From: a virus
Direction: 5' to 3' (one strand)
Length of the DNA stretch: 40,979 nt
Virus record (IMG/VR): IMGVR_UViG_3300044987_002605
Coordinates: 1-40,979 of that record
Under the pieces are notes generated by a model. The model searched no databases, was not told the DNA's origin, and worked only from the letters and a program-made list of their open reading frames with translations. Shown here one piece after another: positions 25,302 to 34,635 of the stretch; position 1 is the stretch's first letter; each line of letters starts with the position of its first letter. A program made the position numbers and the translations under genes.

Positions 25302-28300
25302 TTATCCTGTCAGCTTGCGTGAGTAGGGACGTGATAGTGAAAACTGGAAACGGTACAGGCGAAGGGTGTCGTTGACACTGTCAATGAAAGCCACATCAGT
25401 CCCATTCAATGAGGCCAGCGCAGGACTCCCACCGCCAATGGTTAGTTTTCCCGCATCTGGGACCGCACTCCAATCACTGCCTGACCATCGATAGACTCTG
25501 AGGGCGTCGTTTATACTATCGACGAACGCCACATCTGATCCGTTTAGGGAGGAAAGGGCAGGCACGCCTGTTGCCGAAATGGCTAGTCCCGACCCAACTA
25601 TATTCCAATTTGACCCTGACCATCGGTAGGTCCGTAGTTCATCATTCGAGCTGTCGATAAAAGCAACATCTGTTCCGTTCAACGCGGCAAGGGAAGGATA
25701 ACCCGAACCTGAAATGCTCAGCGATGATCCTACCGAACTCCAGCTTGACCCGGACCAACGAAACACTCTTAGAAGGTTATGGTAAGAATTTATGAACGCC
25801 ACATCCGTTCCGTTCAATGCGGCAAGAGCAGCGTATTCAGTGTTCGGCAAAGAAAATCCTGACCCGAGCAAACTCCAGCTCGATCCTGACCATCGGTAGG
25901 TCCGTAGTTGCTCATTCGAGCTGTCGATAAAAGCAACATCTGTTCCGTTCAACGCGGCAAGGGAAGGATAACCCGAACCTGAAATGGCTAGTCCCGACCC
26001 AACCATGCTCCAGCTTGTACCTGACCAACGATATACTCGTAATTCATCGTTCCCTGAGTCAATGAACGCCACATCAGTTCCGTTCAACGCGGCAAGGGAA
26101 GGGACGATGGCTCCGGAAATGGAGAGCGCTGTCCCGATCAGCGAAGGCCCTCCCCACTGCACACCACCTCCGAGTGTCCCCTCAAACTCTACGCCAGCGG
26201 ACTTGCATGCTCCGCTGGCGCCCATGTAAAACCCAGCAGCAGTATCGTCAACAACCGCTCCCGCCGTGTCATATCGGCCCCCTACCCTGAATGTTTTTCG
26301 CACAAGCAGGTCGTTCGCCTCCACGTAACCAATAACAGCCGCCTGGAAGAATGCAAAATCGGTCTGCGTTGTCGAGTCGCTTGTGTAGTCGGACGCCGTG
26401 CCGTAGATGGCCACCGGCGGGTCAGACTGGTCCTTGTAGGCGATGATGTACGAGATGTCCGCAAGGGCCTGCATGATGTACTTGCGTTCCTCGGTCCTGA
26501 CCCATGCGCTCCCGTCCCATAAAAACACCCCACGGTTTGCCGCGCCCGCGGTTACCGAATATTTGGTGTAGCAGTCGCCTATCGCATTGGCTGTCGGGGC
26601 GCTGGTCGCCTTCCCAAGGTATCGCGGGGTATAGGTCACCACTGCCGCATTGGCTGCCGCTTCAGCAGCGTTTGCCTTTGCTGTCGCGTCGTCGGAGGCA
26701 ACCGTTATCGCCTCGTCACGGCGGGCCACGGCGTCGGCTATGGCGCGGGATTCCTCAACTGTCACGATGCCGTCGGCGTAGGCTTCGGCGGTCAGGCGGG
26801 CAACCTCAGCTTCTGCGTAGGCTAGGGCCTGGGACTTCTCCAGAACATTGGGGAGGATGGATGTATTGTAGGTATCCAGCCGTGTCTCATAGAGGGCGTC
26901 GGCGTACAGCTCGGCGCGGAATACAGGACCGAATGGCGTAGTCTCGTAGATTACGGAGTCATCAGCAACGGGCAACTCCGATGGAACGGTGATCGTTGCG
27001 GCGGCGACGGTGTTTGCGTGGCCGAGCACCCCACCCCGCCAGATTTTCCAGAATCCTGCGTACGCGGTCCCATCGGCGCGCAGGGCTGAGAATGTCACCT
27101 CGTCGGGATCGTAGTCGCCGGAGGTTGTCATGTACACGAGTGGGCTGGTGCAGGATATGCGGGGCAGGGCGAGTATGTCTGAAGGACCCCGCGGTCTGCT
27201 TATGACCTGGGATTCAGTCAAAACGGGCACAACGGTGAATTCATCCACCGCCTCTACTGTAACCTTGACGGTCTTTTCGTTGGATCCATGGTTCACGCTT
27301 ACGACGCGGACGGTCGTTGAGATGCCCATGATGGCCAGTTCTGAAAAAGTGCGGTAATCGCCTGGCTTGACAGACAGGTCGGTGCATTCAAAATGGTACT
27401 CGTATGCCGCGTCGCGGTACCAGTTTGCGCGCAGGATTGACACGCGCGCGGCTGTCGTGGCATCGCCCACATAATCAAGCGTAATCTGTTCGCGCTTGGT
27501 GGTGAGTGCGACGTTCTCGCGGATAGCCTTCCCAAGATCGCCCTTGACTGTGGCGGTCCCGGTTATGTTCAGTTTTTTAATAGTGCATCCGCCGGATGAG
27601 TACAGGCGCAGTTTTGCCTTTTTACTTTCTGGGGTGAATACCTGGGCAGTCGGGACACTGCCGGCGCTTACCTCGACGACAAGAGCCGCGCTTTGTGTGT
27701 CGATTATCTCGTAGTTGTCGATCTTGTATTCCGCGTCGACCGAGTGTGTGGCATCAGCTCCATTTGGATAATATCCTCCAGGAGGTATGACGATTGTCGC
27801 TTCCTGCAAATCCGTTCCGCCCGTGGTGTCGGAGAAAACAACCTGGGCAGTCATGGTCTTTGGAGGATAGTAGGAGACATCGACAGCCTCGACGCTTTCC
27901 TCCCGGCGCTCTATGTCGTAGCCTTCGGCTATGTTCCCGGCTGCTCCGGAGGAGAACGAGAGGGCCGCGGTAATGCTGGCAGGTCCCAGATCATACAGGT
28001 GGACAACGCCCGATTCATCCACATACGCGGTATATCCATTTTCAGACAACAGCTTTTCGATTACCGCCCGGAATGTGGGGGCTGATCCTGTAGTTGTGTC
28101 CACGGCAAACGCGGCAATCGGGATGGCAATGGCGTCAAGGCTGAGTGATGCGTCGGCGAATCCGGCACGGTAGAAAAGCTGGTGGAGGATGGATAGTGAT
28201 TTCGTCGTTGGATTGGAAACGTTGCAGGATCTCATGACAAGAAGTGATCCGTTGAAGGTGCGATCCAGAGTATACCAGGCATCCACACATTCGATCGCGA

Positions 28301-28586
28301 AGGACTCTGCGCGGATATGCCCTATTTTTGCCTTATGGGTAGGCCTGATTATCCCGGTGAAATAATCGGAAGAATCCTTGTGGATACGAACAGGGACATC
28401 AGATGTCGCTGATAGAAATTGATTGATAAGTGACTGGTCGCGTACGATCTTGAAGCGGGCGGTGTCGATCACAGGTTTCAGGTTTTTGTGTATCGCCCGG
28501 GTGCTTGAGACCGGCAACCTGCCGTACAGCTTCGTGGATATATCCACCCACCCGCTGCCAAAATCAACCTCTACCTGGTACGACAT
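25302..28586 (-). CDS. Tail hub / tip protein with C-terminal beta-propeller-like repeats
   Basis: 1094 aa. The N-terminal part (EVDFGSGWVDISTKLYGRLP, then FTGIIRPTHKAKIG and later LSVKPGDYRTFSELAI) resembles tail-hub proteins that cap the tail tube. A Lys/Ala-rich helical linker follows (ALAYAEAEVARLTAEAYADG), then a small domain with RKYIMQALADISYIIAYKDQ. The last 280 residues are six repeats of about 45 residues, each with SLAALNGTDVAFIDSSND and LRTYRWSGSSWSLVGS, the look of a six-bladed propeller for receptor binding. The gene starts with a one-base TAATG overlap with the tape measure stop. Confidence 0.8.
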   Translation of the reverse strand: MSYQVEVDFGSGWVDISTKLYGRLPVSSTRAIHKNLKPVIDTARFKIVRDQSLINQFLSATSDVPVRIHKDSSDYFTGIIRPTHKAKIGHIRAESFAIECVDAWYTLDRTFNGSLLVMRSCNVSNPTTKSLSILHQLFYRAGFADASLSLDAIAIPIAAFAVDTTTGSAPTFRAVIEKLLSENGYTAYVDESGVVHLYDLGPASITAALSFSSGAAGNIAEGYDIERREESVEAVDVSYYPPKTMTAQVVFSDTTGGTDLQEATIVIPPGGYYPNGADATHSVDAEYKIDNYEIIDTQSAALVVEVSAGSVPTAQVFTPESKKAKLRLYSSGGCTIKKLNITGTATVKGDLGKAIRENVALTTKREQITLDYVGDATTAARVSILRANWYRDAAYEYHFECTDLSVKPGDYRTFSELAIMGISTTVRVVSVNHGSNEKTVKVTVEAVDEFTVVPVLTESQVISRPRGPSDILALPRISCTSPLVYMTTSGDYDPDEVTFSALRADGTAYAGFWKIWRGGVLGHANTVAAATITVPSELPVADDSVIYETTPFGPVFRAELYADALYETRLDTYNTSILPNVLEKSQALAYAEAEVARLTAEAYADGIVTVEESRAIADAVARRDEAITVASDDATAKANAAEAAANAAVVTYTPRYLGKATSAPTANAIGDCYTKYSVTAGAANRGVFLWDGSAWVRTEERKYIMQALADISYIIAYKDQSDPPVAIYGTASDYTSDSTTQTDFAFFQAAVIGYVEANDLLVRKTFRVGGRYDTAGAVVDDTAAGFYMGASGACKSAGVEFEGTLGGGVQWGGPSLIGTALSISGAIVPSLAALNGTDVAFIDSGNDELRVYRWSGTSWSMVGSGLAISGSGYPSLAALNGTDVAFIDSSNEQLRTYRWSGSSWSLLGSGFSLPNTEYAALAALNGTDVAFINSYHNLLRVFRWSGSSWSSVGSSLSISGSGYPSLAALNGTDVAFIDSSNDELRTYRWSGSNWNIVGSGLAISATGVPALSSLNGSDVAFVDSINDALRVYRWSGSDWSAVPDAGKLTIGGGSPALASLNGTDVAFIDSVNDTLRLYRFQFSLSRPYSRKLTG
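25340..26150. repeat. Six tandem ~135-bp repeats encoding propeller-like blades
   Basis: Six in-frame units of about 45 codons at the end of the tail-hub gene. Units two and four are almost identical in DNA: 25615-25716 and 25885-25986 match at 100 of 102 positions, 270 bp apart. The remaining units are diverged. This suggests recent copying of blades. Confidence 0.85.
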
Positions 28587-30757
28587 TACGCCATCCCCAG
28601 CACGCCGGCCGATCTGAGCTCGCGCCCGATCATGAGTGAAAAGTCACGGATTCCGCCCTCGCCAACCAGGGCTTCGGTGTTGATAGTTACATTTACGGTG
28701 ATGTCCCTGGGAGCGGAATAGGAAGCCGCCGCTCCGGATGTGGTTGGAACCACTCCGCCGGTTACCGTCGAGCCTCCGGCGGCAATAACATCTTCAAGGT
28801 CTATTTTTTGCAGTGTCTGCGTCTCAAACCAGCGCAAAGGATCTATCTTTGTAGCCGCCTTTGCCGCGTCAGCTTTGCCTCCAAAACCTTTACCAATGTT
28901 GATGTAGTCGTCGATCCATTCAAGCATTTTCCAGACGCCAAGCATGATAAAGTTTATGGCTATCGACATTCCATCGGCTAGCATATTTAGGCTGTCGCTA
29001 AAGAACTCGAATATGGGAAGAAGCAAATTATAAGAAAACACAAACATTTCGGTAAACGCTTGGATCACCGGGGTCAATATATTGAATACCGGAATCAGTA
29101 ATTGACCTATGAGCTGGCCGATGATATTAAGCTGTCCGAACAACGGAGCCAGCAGACTGTTTATGACGGGTGCCAGCACCTGCATGATGCCTTCGAATAT
29201 CTTTGTAAGCGCAAGGATGACTAGGCCGATCGGACCGGACGCGGCGACGATCGCCATTACAACCTCGCCAAGCTGGCCCATGTTGGATACGACGGAAAGT
29301 ATGGAGTTGCCGAGTCCATCCAGAAACGAGGTGTCAATGGCTGGCACATCGGATCCAGGGTAGTCTTGGATCAAATCACTGATATTGCCAGGACCTCCCT
29401 TCGCCGGGTCCGAGTTGCGATAATCAGCCTGGCCTCCGTGGCCTATCCCGCCAACGCCCATTCCGGGATCCTGCTGCTGGTAGCCAAGTTCCTTGACGCC
29501 CTCTTTCATGGCAGTCTCGATGTCCTTGGCAAACTGGTAATTCACATCCTGCAGGGAAGAGACGAAATTCTCAAAGGTGTTCGCATTTTCATCCGCATAC
29601 CCAAGGAGAGCATCCCCCGTTGCAGTACCGCCGACAGCTCCGGAATCACTTTCTAGCGCTTTGAGCTGACCCCTGAGCGCTTCGGCTTTTTCTGTGAGCT
29701 GGTCGATTTTGCCTATGAAAGCCTGTTGTATTGGACCCTGTTTGTAGGCATCCACAAGCTTCGCCCAGTCCTTTGTCCACGCCGCTCGTTCTCTGGCCTG
29801 TCCAGCCTCATCAGGGTTCTTATACTGGTATCGTGCATCTCCTGACAACTGCATGGTTTGTAGCCACTGGTCAAAGAAACCCAATCCAGGCAGTGTTTTT
29901 ATATCGTTTACCTGGGCGGTCCTCGTCATTTTTAGTTCGAGCACAACCTTTTCAAGCTCTTCCTCTGCTGTCCGCTTCTCGCCTTTCTTTGAAAGTTCCC
30001 GGTATCGGTTCATTTCTGATATTGCGGTAGTCCATTTTGAGATTATGCTTTCAACGAAGGTGAGAAACGGGCTGGCGACGGGCGCGAACGCTCCGGCTAT
30101 GGCGGCTTTCAGGTCATCCAGGCTGTTTTTGAAATTCTCGATGCGGACAGACATGGAACCGCCCAGCTCGTCGGCAAGGCCGCCGTATTGCTTGGCGACT
30201 ATGTCGATGGCTGCCCCCGATTTAAGTTCCTCTTCGGTCAGGTCTTTCAGGGCGGGTATGAGGGTGTTCAGCCGTCCCTCGGATCCGGAAAAGGTCTTGT
30301 TCAGTTCCTCGACGGAGGTGCGCAGGTCCTTTCCGGTTACCACAGACATATCGGCGGCGGCGGAGATTAACTTTTTTATTTCCTCTTCGGTACGGCCGGA
30401 GGTTGCCAGCAGCGCTGTCATGGAAAGCACAGCTTCGTCATCGGCTCCGGTCTTGAGCGCGATGGCCGATGCGTATTCGCGCAGGCTGGCGGCGGATGAG
30501 CTGGTCAGCTGGGTCGAGGTTTTCATGGCGGCGTTGAAGGTGAGGATGGCGCGTTCCTGCTCGGCGTATTCGGTGATGAATTCATTCACCGTGGCGGCCA
30601 CGGCCTTGACGGCGCGCACCACGTCCCCGGCGGTGACTACCACTCCGGAGAATGCGCCCTTGGATTCCTCGCCCAAGAGCTTAAGCGCGGCGGCGGCGTC
30701 CCGTGCGGCTTTGGAGACGTATTCCTTTCCCTTGATCTCTACGGTCGACGTACTCAT
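28586..30757 (-). CDS. Tail tape measure protein
   Basis: 723 aa. Long helical N-terminus (EYVSKAARDAAAALKLLGEE, LREYASAIALKTGADDEAVL, EEIKKLISAAADMSVVTGKD, typical of TMP/phage minor-tail helical repeats), a coiled middle, a long hydrophobic stretch around residues 490-620 (GPIGLVILALTKIFEGIMQV, VFNILTPVIQAFTEMFVF), and a beta-like end (SAPRDITVNVTIN). Tape measures set tail length and can enter the host membrane. A short tape fits a fairly short tail. It follows the frameshifted chaperone gene as usual in siphophages. Confidence 0.88.
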   Translation of the reverse strand: MSTSTVEIKGKEYVSKAARDAAAALKLLGEESKGAFSGVVVTAGDVVRAVKAVAATVNEFITEYAEQERAILTFNAAMKTSTQLTSSSAASLREYASAIALKTGADDEAVLSMTALLATSGRTEEEIKKLISAAADMSVVTGKDLRTSVEELNKTFSGSEGRLNTLIPALKDLTEEELKSGAAIDIVAKQYGGLADELGGSMSVRIENFKNSLDDLKAAIAGAFAPVASPFLTFVESIISKWTTAISEMNRYRELSKKGEKRTAEEELEKVVLELKMTRTAQVNDIKTLPGLGFFDQWLQTMQLSGDARYQYKNPDEAGQARERAAWTKDWAKLVDAYKQGPIQQAFIGKIDQLTEKAEALRGQLKALESDSGAVGGTATGDALLGYADENANTFENFVSSLQDVNYQFAKDIETAMKEGVKELGYQQQDPGMGVGGIGHGGQADYRNSDPAKGGPGNISDLIQDYPGSDVPAIDTSFLDGLGNSILSVVSNMGQLGEVVMAIVAASGPIGLVILALTKIFEGIMQVLAPVINSLLAPLFGQLNIIGQLIGQLLIPVFNILTPVIQAFTEMFVFSYNLLLPIFEFFSDSLNMLADGMSIAINFIMLGVWKMLEWIDDYINIGKGFGGKADAAKAATKIDPLRWFETQTLQKIDLEDVIAAGGSTVTGGVVPTTSGAAASYSAPRDITVNVTINTEALVGEGGIRDFSLMIGRELRSAGVLGMA

Positions 30758-31502
30758 GCCCCCACCTTCGCGTTGCGCCTTTTAACCAGCTGGTGCCTGA
30801 TGATGGTATAGATCATCAGATCCCGTGCAGGTTGGGCCCGGTACGCTCCCGCCTCCGGCAGGTGCCGCAGCGTACCGTCCCCGTCTATCATCTCCACCAG
30901 GTCATACACCCATGGCCCCCAGGCGATCATGGCCGCATGGGGGTCTATTCCTCCGACATCCCCGCTTTCGCTTCCGAATCGGGATCCGTCAAAGACCCAG
31001 TCGGTAACGTCGGCGATGAGCTGGGTGTCGGCAGCACTAAAGGGAGGTTTTTCTCCCGGACGATTTCCAGTATCTCGTTGGCCACGTCCTTGTATTCGAT
31101 GATCTCCCGCGCCCATTCGACACAGGCTGGTTCCTGGTCGCCCAAGAAATTATGCTCCGCGATTCCGTACGCGATGCGCATGACGTCCTCTTCCACGTGG
31201 CCGATCATGTCGGCGGTGGCCCCCTGCATGACCTTGATGGCGATTTCCTTCTTGGCGTCATCGGATATTCCGCCCGTCATCTTGTCGGCGTCTGATACCA
31301 CGGCATCCTTGAATCCGTCCATCATGGAGGCGGCGACGGCCTTGGATTTGGCCATTGCCCTGGTCTGGGCGGCCAGTATCTCGGCCTCCCCCTGCTTGGA
31401 GAACCTGCGGGGGCGCACCCAGTACCCGGGAATGGTTTTCAGTTCGGTCCGCTCGCCGATGGTTACCCGATCGGCGGCTATCTTCCAGTTGATCTTTTCC
31501 AT
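30754..31502 (-). CDS. Tail assembly chaperone, frameshift product (GT-like)
   Basis: Predicted fusion made by a -1 shift at about 31050. After VREK the ribosome would continue as PPFSAADTQLIADVTDWV ... GIDPHAAMIAWGPWVYDLVE ... DLMIYTIIRHQLVKRRNAKV. The extension runs to an ATGA overlap with the tape measure start, which supports that this frame is really used, and it has no start codon of its own near its beginning. The family precedent is lambda G/GT. Confidence 0.7.
30945..31502 (-). CDS. Tail assembly chaperone, short form (G-like)
   Basis: 185 aa read without frameshift: MEKINWKIAADRVTIGERTE, VRPRRFSKQGEAEILAAQTR, then helical DDAKKEIAIKVMQGATADMI, ending in a Ser/Pro/Thr-rich tail (LPTPSSSPTLPTGSLT) that looks like what remains when no shift occurs. 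Position between tail tube and tape measure is that of lambda G. Confidence 0.75.
   Translation of the reverse strand: MEKINWKIAADRVTIGERTELKTIPGYWVRPRRFSKQGEAEILAAQTRAMAKSKAVAASMMDGFKDAVVSDADKMTGGISDDAKKEIAIKVMQGATADMIGHVEEDVMRIAYGIAEHNFLGDQEPACVEWAREIIEYKDVANEILEIVREKNLPLVLPTPSSSPTLPTGSLTDPDSEAKAGMSEE
31047..31053 (-). promoter_or_regulatory. Candidate -1 frameshift slippery site GAAAAAC
   Basis: In the G frame the codons are GAG AAA AAC. Slipping back one base on the run of five A's moves reading to the frame that continues to the tape measure gene. A more standard heptamer was not found nearby. Confidence 0.55.
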
Positions 31503-31510
31503 GGTCTCCC

Positions 31511-32800
31511 TTAGTACGCGCCGGAATCGGATGTGAGGATATGCACCGTGATCGGCGGCTCGTAGTTGGTGGCAAGCCCGGGGTTGAAGGCCTTGAATTT
31601 CAGGCTGATGTCCAGGCTGTCCCCGTTGGCCTCGTTTGTCACCGTGGAGATCTCCGCGTATGGCATTTCGATAAGCATGAGGGAACGGACGTTTCCGGAA
31701 GCCTCGGCCTCGAAGTAGAGGAACTGGATCGCGGTGATCTCACCGGAAACCGCTTTGGCTCTTTCAAGGATGGAGGTCGCGTCCAGGCGCAGGGTCATGT
31801 CACCCTCTACGGCGAACTTGCCCCGCTGGTGGTACGCCCGGTCAAGGGAGTCCTGGCCGTAGCCGTCCGCATTGTGGTTGTTCGCGATCTTCACGGAGTG
31901 CTTGCGCACGTAGGCGTACTTGACCCCGGCGATGGAGGTGAAACCACCACCGAACAGGAATGGCTTTGCGCTTGGGATTGCCAGGACAGATGCTACCTGT
32001 CCAGCCGTTTCCTCCATACCAAGGACATTCAGTGTCCCTTCGACATCAGCCTTGAGGGCTGCGGACATTTCCAGGGAATCCAGGGCGTTGCCGTCGTACA
32101 GGTAATTGTCCTGGAAACCGTCCCGCTGGATAGAGTAGGTAGCCCGCTCCGATCCGATGGCAAGGTCCGGATAGAACCGGTGGTGGTGCAGGCCTGACCC
32201 GGCGGCGGTGAGAAACAGGAAAGCCCACTTGCCTTTTGCCTGCATGGTTACCCCCACCACGGAGGTGATGAGTGCCGCCCCGGATCCGGTTACGAGCACC
32301 GCTTCATAATTGGCATAGGCATCAATGACGGATACCAGTTCGGCCAGGGTATCAACCGTGATGGCTGTAAGCGTTAATGTACCAGAGGTACCGAACGCGG
32401 CATCATTTGCCTCAGCGCCGGCTACCCCTATTTTGGAATTTATCGTTTTTCCTGACAGGTCAGTGGTGATCTTGCAGGAATCGGAGGTCCCTGTGTACCT
32501 CATGCGCACGACACCGACTATCTCTGCCGGGGTGCCCTCGCTTCCAAACACACCTTTAAGCACATGGCCGAACCCGGCGCATGGCCGCGGCGAAAGGGGG
32601 ATTGGTCCCTTGACGTCTGCCGAAACGGCATACTCCCCGGAAGCCATGGACAGGCCCGCAATAAGCGGGTCTTCCTTCTTGGCAATCTCACGGTCGAGCC
32701 CGCCGATATCACGGATGGGAAGCACGGCGGCGCGTGCCACTGCCGTCCCCGGAGTACTTTCCTTGCCTATCGTGTATTTCACACTTTGTCTGAGCGGCAT
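31511..32800 (-). CDS. Major tail tube protein
   Basis: 429 aa: SVKYTIGKESTPGTAVARAA, LPIRDIGGLDREIAKKEDPL, then ASGEYAVSADVKGPIPLSPR, a start typical of phage tail tube subunits of the 'TPGT' type. A central insertion (SGTLTLTAITVDTLAELVSV) is likely an extra beta domain; the C-terminus NPGLATNYEPPITVHILTSD closes the tube fold. Tube subunits polymerise into the tail lumen. Position before the chaperones fits. Confidence 0.82.
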   Translation of the reverse strand: MPLRQSVKYTIGKESTPGTAVARAAVLPIRDIGGLDREIAKKEDPLIAGLSMASGEYAVSADVKGPIPLSPRPCAGFGHVLKGVFGSEGTPAEIVGVVRMRYTGTSDSCKITTDLSGKTINSKIGVAGAEANDAAFGTSGTLTLTAITVDTLAELVSVIDAYANYEAVLVTGSGAALITSVVGVTMQAKGKWAFLFLTAAGSGLHHHRFYPDLAIGSERATYSIQRDGFQDNYLYDGNALDSLEMSAALKADVEGTLNVLGMEETAGQVASVLAIPSAKPFLFGGGFTSIAGVKYAYVRKHSVKIANNHNADGYGQDSLDRAYHQRGKFAVEGDMTLRLDATSILERAKAVSGEITAIQFLYFEAEASGNVRSLMLIEMPYAEISTVTNEANGDSLDISLKFKAFNPGLATNYEPPITVHILTSDSGAY

Positions 32801-32815
32801 TTTCGCGCCCTCCTT

Positions 32816-33271
32816 TTAGTAGTCGACTTCACCTTTCAACAAAAACTGCACGACGGCCCAGCCCCTGGACCCATCTGGTTCTATTCCCTTGTCTGCCCGC
32901 ACCGGCCATAACTCGAAAGTGTCCACACTCCAACTGCCGGCGCTCGATGCCAGGTCAACGACTGCGTCCAGATACCGTTCAACCACGACGCTGAGCCGTT
33001 CCGGCTTTGAGTCGGCGGCGAAAACGAGTACATCCACCATGCCGGTGATCTGCATCGCTCCTTGCCCCGTTATCTCGAAATCAGCCGATTCGAAATTGAC
33101 CGCCGCGCAGGGGAAGTACTGGACATCCACCTTGACGGTCTTCTCTATTTTCTTGAGCACCGGCGCCGCAACGGCTTTCCCGGCATTGGCCTGGATAAGG
33201 CGCAGGGGCAGTTCCGCCTTGACGTAGGCCACGAAGCTGTCCACCATCCGCTCTACCGGTGATAAGGTCAT
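32816..33271 (-). CDS. Tail terminator / tail completion-like protein
   Basis: 151 aa: SPVERMVDSFVAYVKAELPL, YFPCAAVNFESADFEITGQG, MVDVLVFAADSKPERLSVVV, then a closing WAVVQFLLKGEVDY. The layout matches small minor-tail or terminator proteins placed just before the tail tube gene. No motif is diagnostic. Confidence 0.6.
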   Translation of the reverse strand: MTLSPVERMVDSFVAYVKAELPLRLIQANAGKAVAAPVLKKIEKTVKVDVQYFPCAAVNFESADFEITGQGAMQITGMVDVLVFAADSKPERLSVVVERYLDAVVDLASSAGSWSVDTFELWPVRADKGIEPDGSRGWAVVQFLLKGEVDY

Positions 33272-33780
33272 GCCAGCTGCGCCTTTTTGATTTCGGCATC
33301 CATGACCGATTCAACCTCGGCTTTGGTAGCCGCGTCCCAGCCAAAGGATCCATAGGACGCCGACATGAACGGCCGCTGCCTGCCCTCCACCTTCTTGGTA
33401 AAGACCCAGTGCCCGTCCTTGTCCACGAAGAACAGGACCTTTTTATTTTTAGGGGTAATGGTATACCCGCCTGGATGCTCGAATATGTTGGCAAGTTTCA
33501 CCGGGCGCCCGTCTTCCTGGTTGCCCATCTTCTCGCCCACGAGGTACACGTTCTTATGCTTCTTGTCCTTGTAGACGACCAGCCGCTTGTTCAGGGATTC
33601 GGCTCCCCGGCCTCCGTCGATCATCTGCCCGGCCAGATAGTTGGCGCGCATGTGCGCCCGGTACCTGCGGCCAATGCGCGAAAGGATGAAATTCAGGATA
33701 CGCGATTGGGTGCGCGGGTCGCCGAATTGGGCAAGCGCCGGTCCCACCGTGTCCTCGATGCTCAGGGTGAGTTCGATCAT
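33268..33780 (-). CDS. HK97 gp10-like / minor tail (virion morphogenesis) protein
   Basis: 170 aa: SRILNFILSRIGRRYRAHMR, AESLNKRLVVYKDKKHKNVY, FEHPGGYTITPKNKKVLFFV, RQRPFMSASYGSFGWDAATK. The sequence order (basic helix, HPGG/K-rich loop, RPFM) is typical of the HK97-gp10/phage virion morphogenesis family, connecting head to tail. ATGA overlaps on both sides. Confidence 0.65.
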   Translation of the reverse strand: MIELTLSIEDTVGPALAQFGDPRTQSRILNFILSRIGRRYRAHMRANYLAGQMIDGGRGAESLNKRLVVYKDKKHKNVYLVGEKMGNQEDGRPVKLANIFEHPGGYTITPKNKKVLFFVDKDGHWVFTKKVEGRQRPFMSASYGSFGWDAATKAEVESVMDAEIKKAQLA

Positions 33781-34364
33781 GCGTGCTTCCTTTCGAAATC
33801 GCCCAGCGCGGTACGCACGTGCAGGGGGATGTCGGTCTCGTAGGATACGGAAACACGGTCGGCAGAGTATTCGCCTTTCTTTCCGATCTGGCCGGGAGAG
33901 GCGTACCGGCTTTTGAGCCAGTCCACGTACTCAAGGCAGGCAGCGTTCAGGACCGGATAGTGCAGGTGCCCAGTGTCGTAGCCCAGTTCTGCCACCAGCT
34001 TCACGACGCGGATCATGCCTTCGCACACGAATACATCCGAGTAGAGCGTTATCCTTCCGGATTCGGAATCGACGTAGTATCCGGATGGGTCAATCAGCGA
34101 GTCGGCCGCGAATACGCGGTTTTCATCCACGTGCAGGGAAATGACGGAATTGATGGGCCATTCGGGAACGATAAGCGTCTGGCGTCCATTTCCGTCAAGA
34201 AAGAGCGTCGTGTCACGGGCGGCAAGAAGCCTGCGCGTGAACAGCTCGATCTTGGCCGATGCCACGTTTATCAGATTCTCGACGACGGTCTGTTCCGTGT
34301 CGTCGTATCCGAACATGGCTTTGGCGTTGGCGAATGTGGCTAGCGCGTTCTCGTTCAGTGCCAT
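33777..34364 (-). CDS. Head-tail connector (gp6-like)
   Basis: 195 aa: LATFANAKAMFGYDDTEQTV, VENLINVASAKIELFTRRLL, LFLDGNGRQTLIVPEWPINS, VISLHVDENRVFAADSLIDP, YYVDSESGRITLYS. This is the helix-then-beta layout of HK97 gp6-type connector proteins (IDxxS..IE...R and LDG...L.....P). Sits between capsid and gp10-like gene as expected. Confidence 0.78.
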   Translation of the reverse strand: MALNENALATFANAKAMFGYDDTEQTVVENLINVASAKIELFTRRLLAARDTTLFLDGNGRQTLIVPEWPINSVISLHVDENRVFAADSLIDPSGYYVDSESGRITLYSDVFVCEGMIRVVKLVAELGYDTGHLHYPVLNAACLEYVDWLKSRYASPGQIGKKGEYSADRVSVSYETDIPLHVRTALGDFERKHA

Positions 34365-34367
34365 TTG

Positions 34368-34589
34368 CTATCCCCTGCGCTCTTTGGGCTCTTTCCTGGT
34401 GGCGGTCTCGTGTTCCCGCACCCGGGCGCTTTCGCCAGGCTGTATGGCTGCCGTATCGGCATCGACTGTGGCCCCAATGACCCTTGCCTGCCGGAGCCGT
34501 TGCTCCCGGTTGCCTGTGGCCTCGACCGTGTCGCCCGGATTCTTCCATCCGTCGGTATCGGAAAAGCCCTTGATGACTCGATATTTCAT
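34368..34589 (-). CDS. Hypothetical small protein of head region
   Basis: 73 aa: MKYRVIKGFSDTDGWKNPGD then a Arg/Glu-rich tail. The start resembles a small SH3-like beta unit seen in phage head genes (FxD......Y..GD), which often assist the connector. No firm family. Confidence 0.6.
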   Translation of the reverse strand: MKYRVIKGFSDTDGWKNPGDTVEATGNREQRLRQARVIGATVDADTAAIQPGESARVREHETATRKEPKERRG

Positions 34590-34605
34590 GCACGCTCCTT
34601 GAGAG

Positions 34606-34627
34606 GGAGACCCCGCAGGGCCTCCCC
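34606..34627 (-). terminator. GC-rich hairpin between head genes
   Basis: GGGAGGCCC and GGGGTCTCCC can form an imperfect stem just before the 73-aa gene's ribosome site. No U-tract, so partial attenuation at most. Confidence 0.25.
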
Positions 34628-34635
34628 ATTATTTT

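Noticed and set aside
25340-26150. CRISPR-like array from the tandem repeats
   Set aside because: Repeats are about 135 bp, in frame, and encode propeller-like blades; no short repeat-spacer pattern and no cas genes anywhere.
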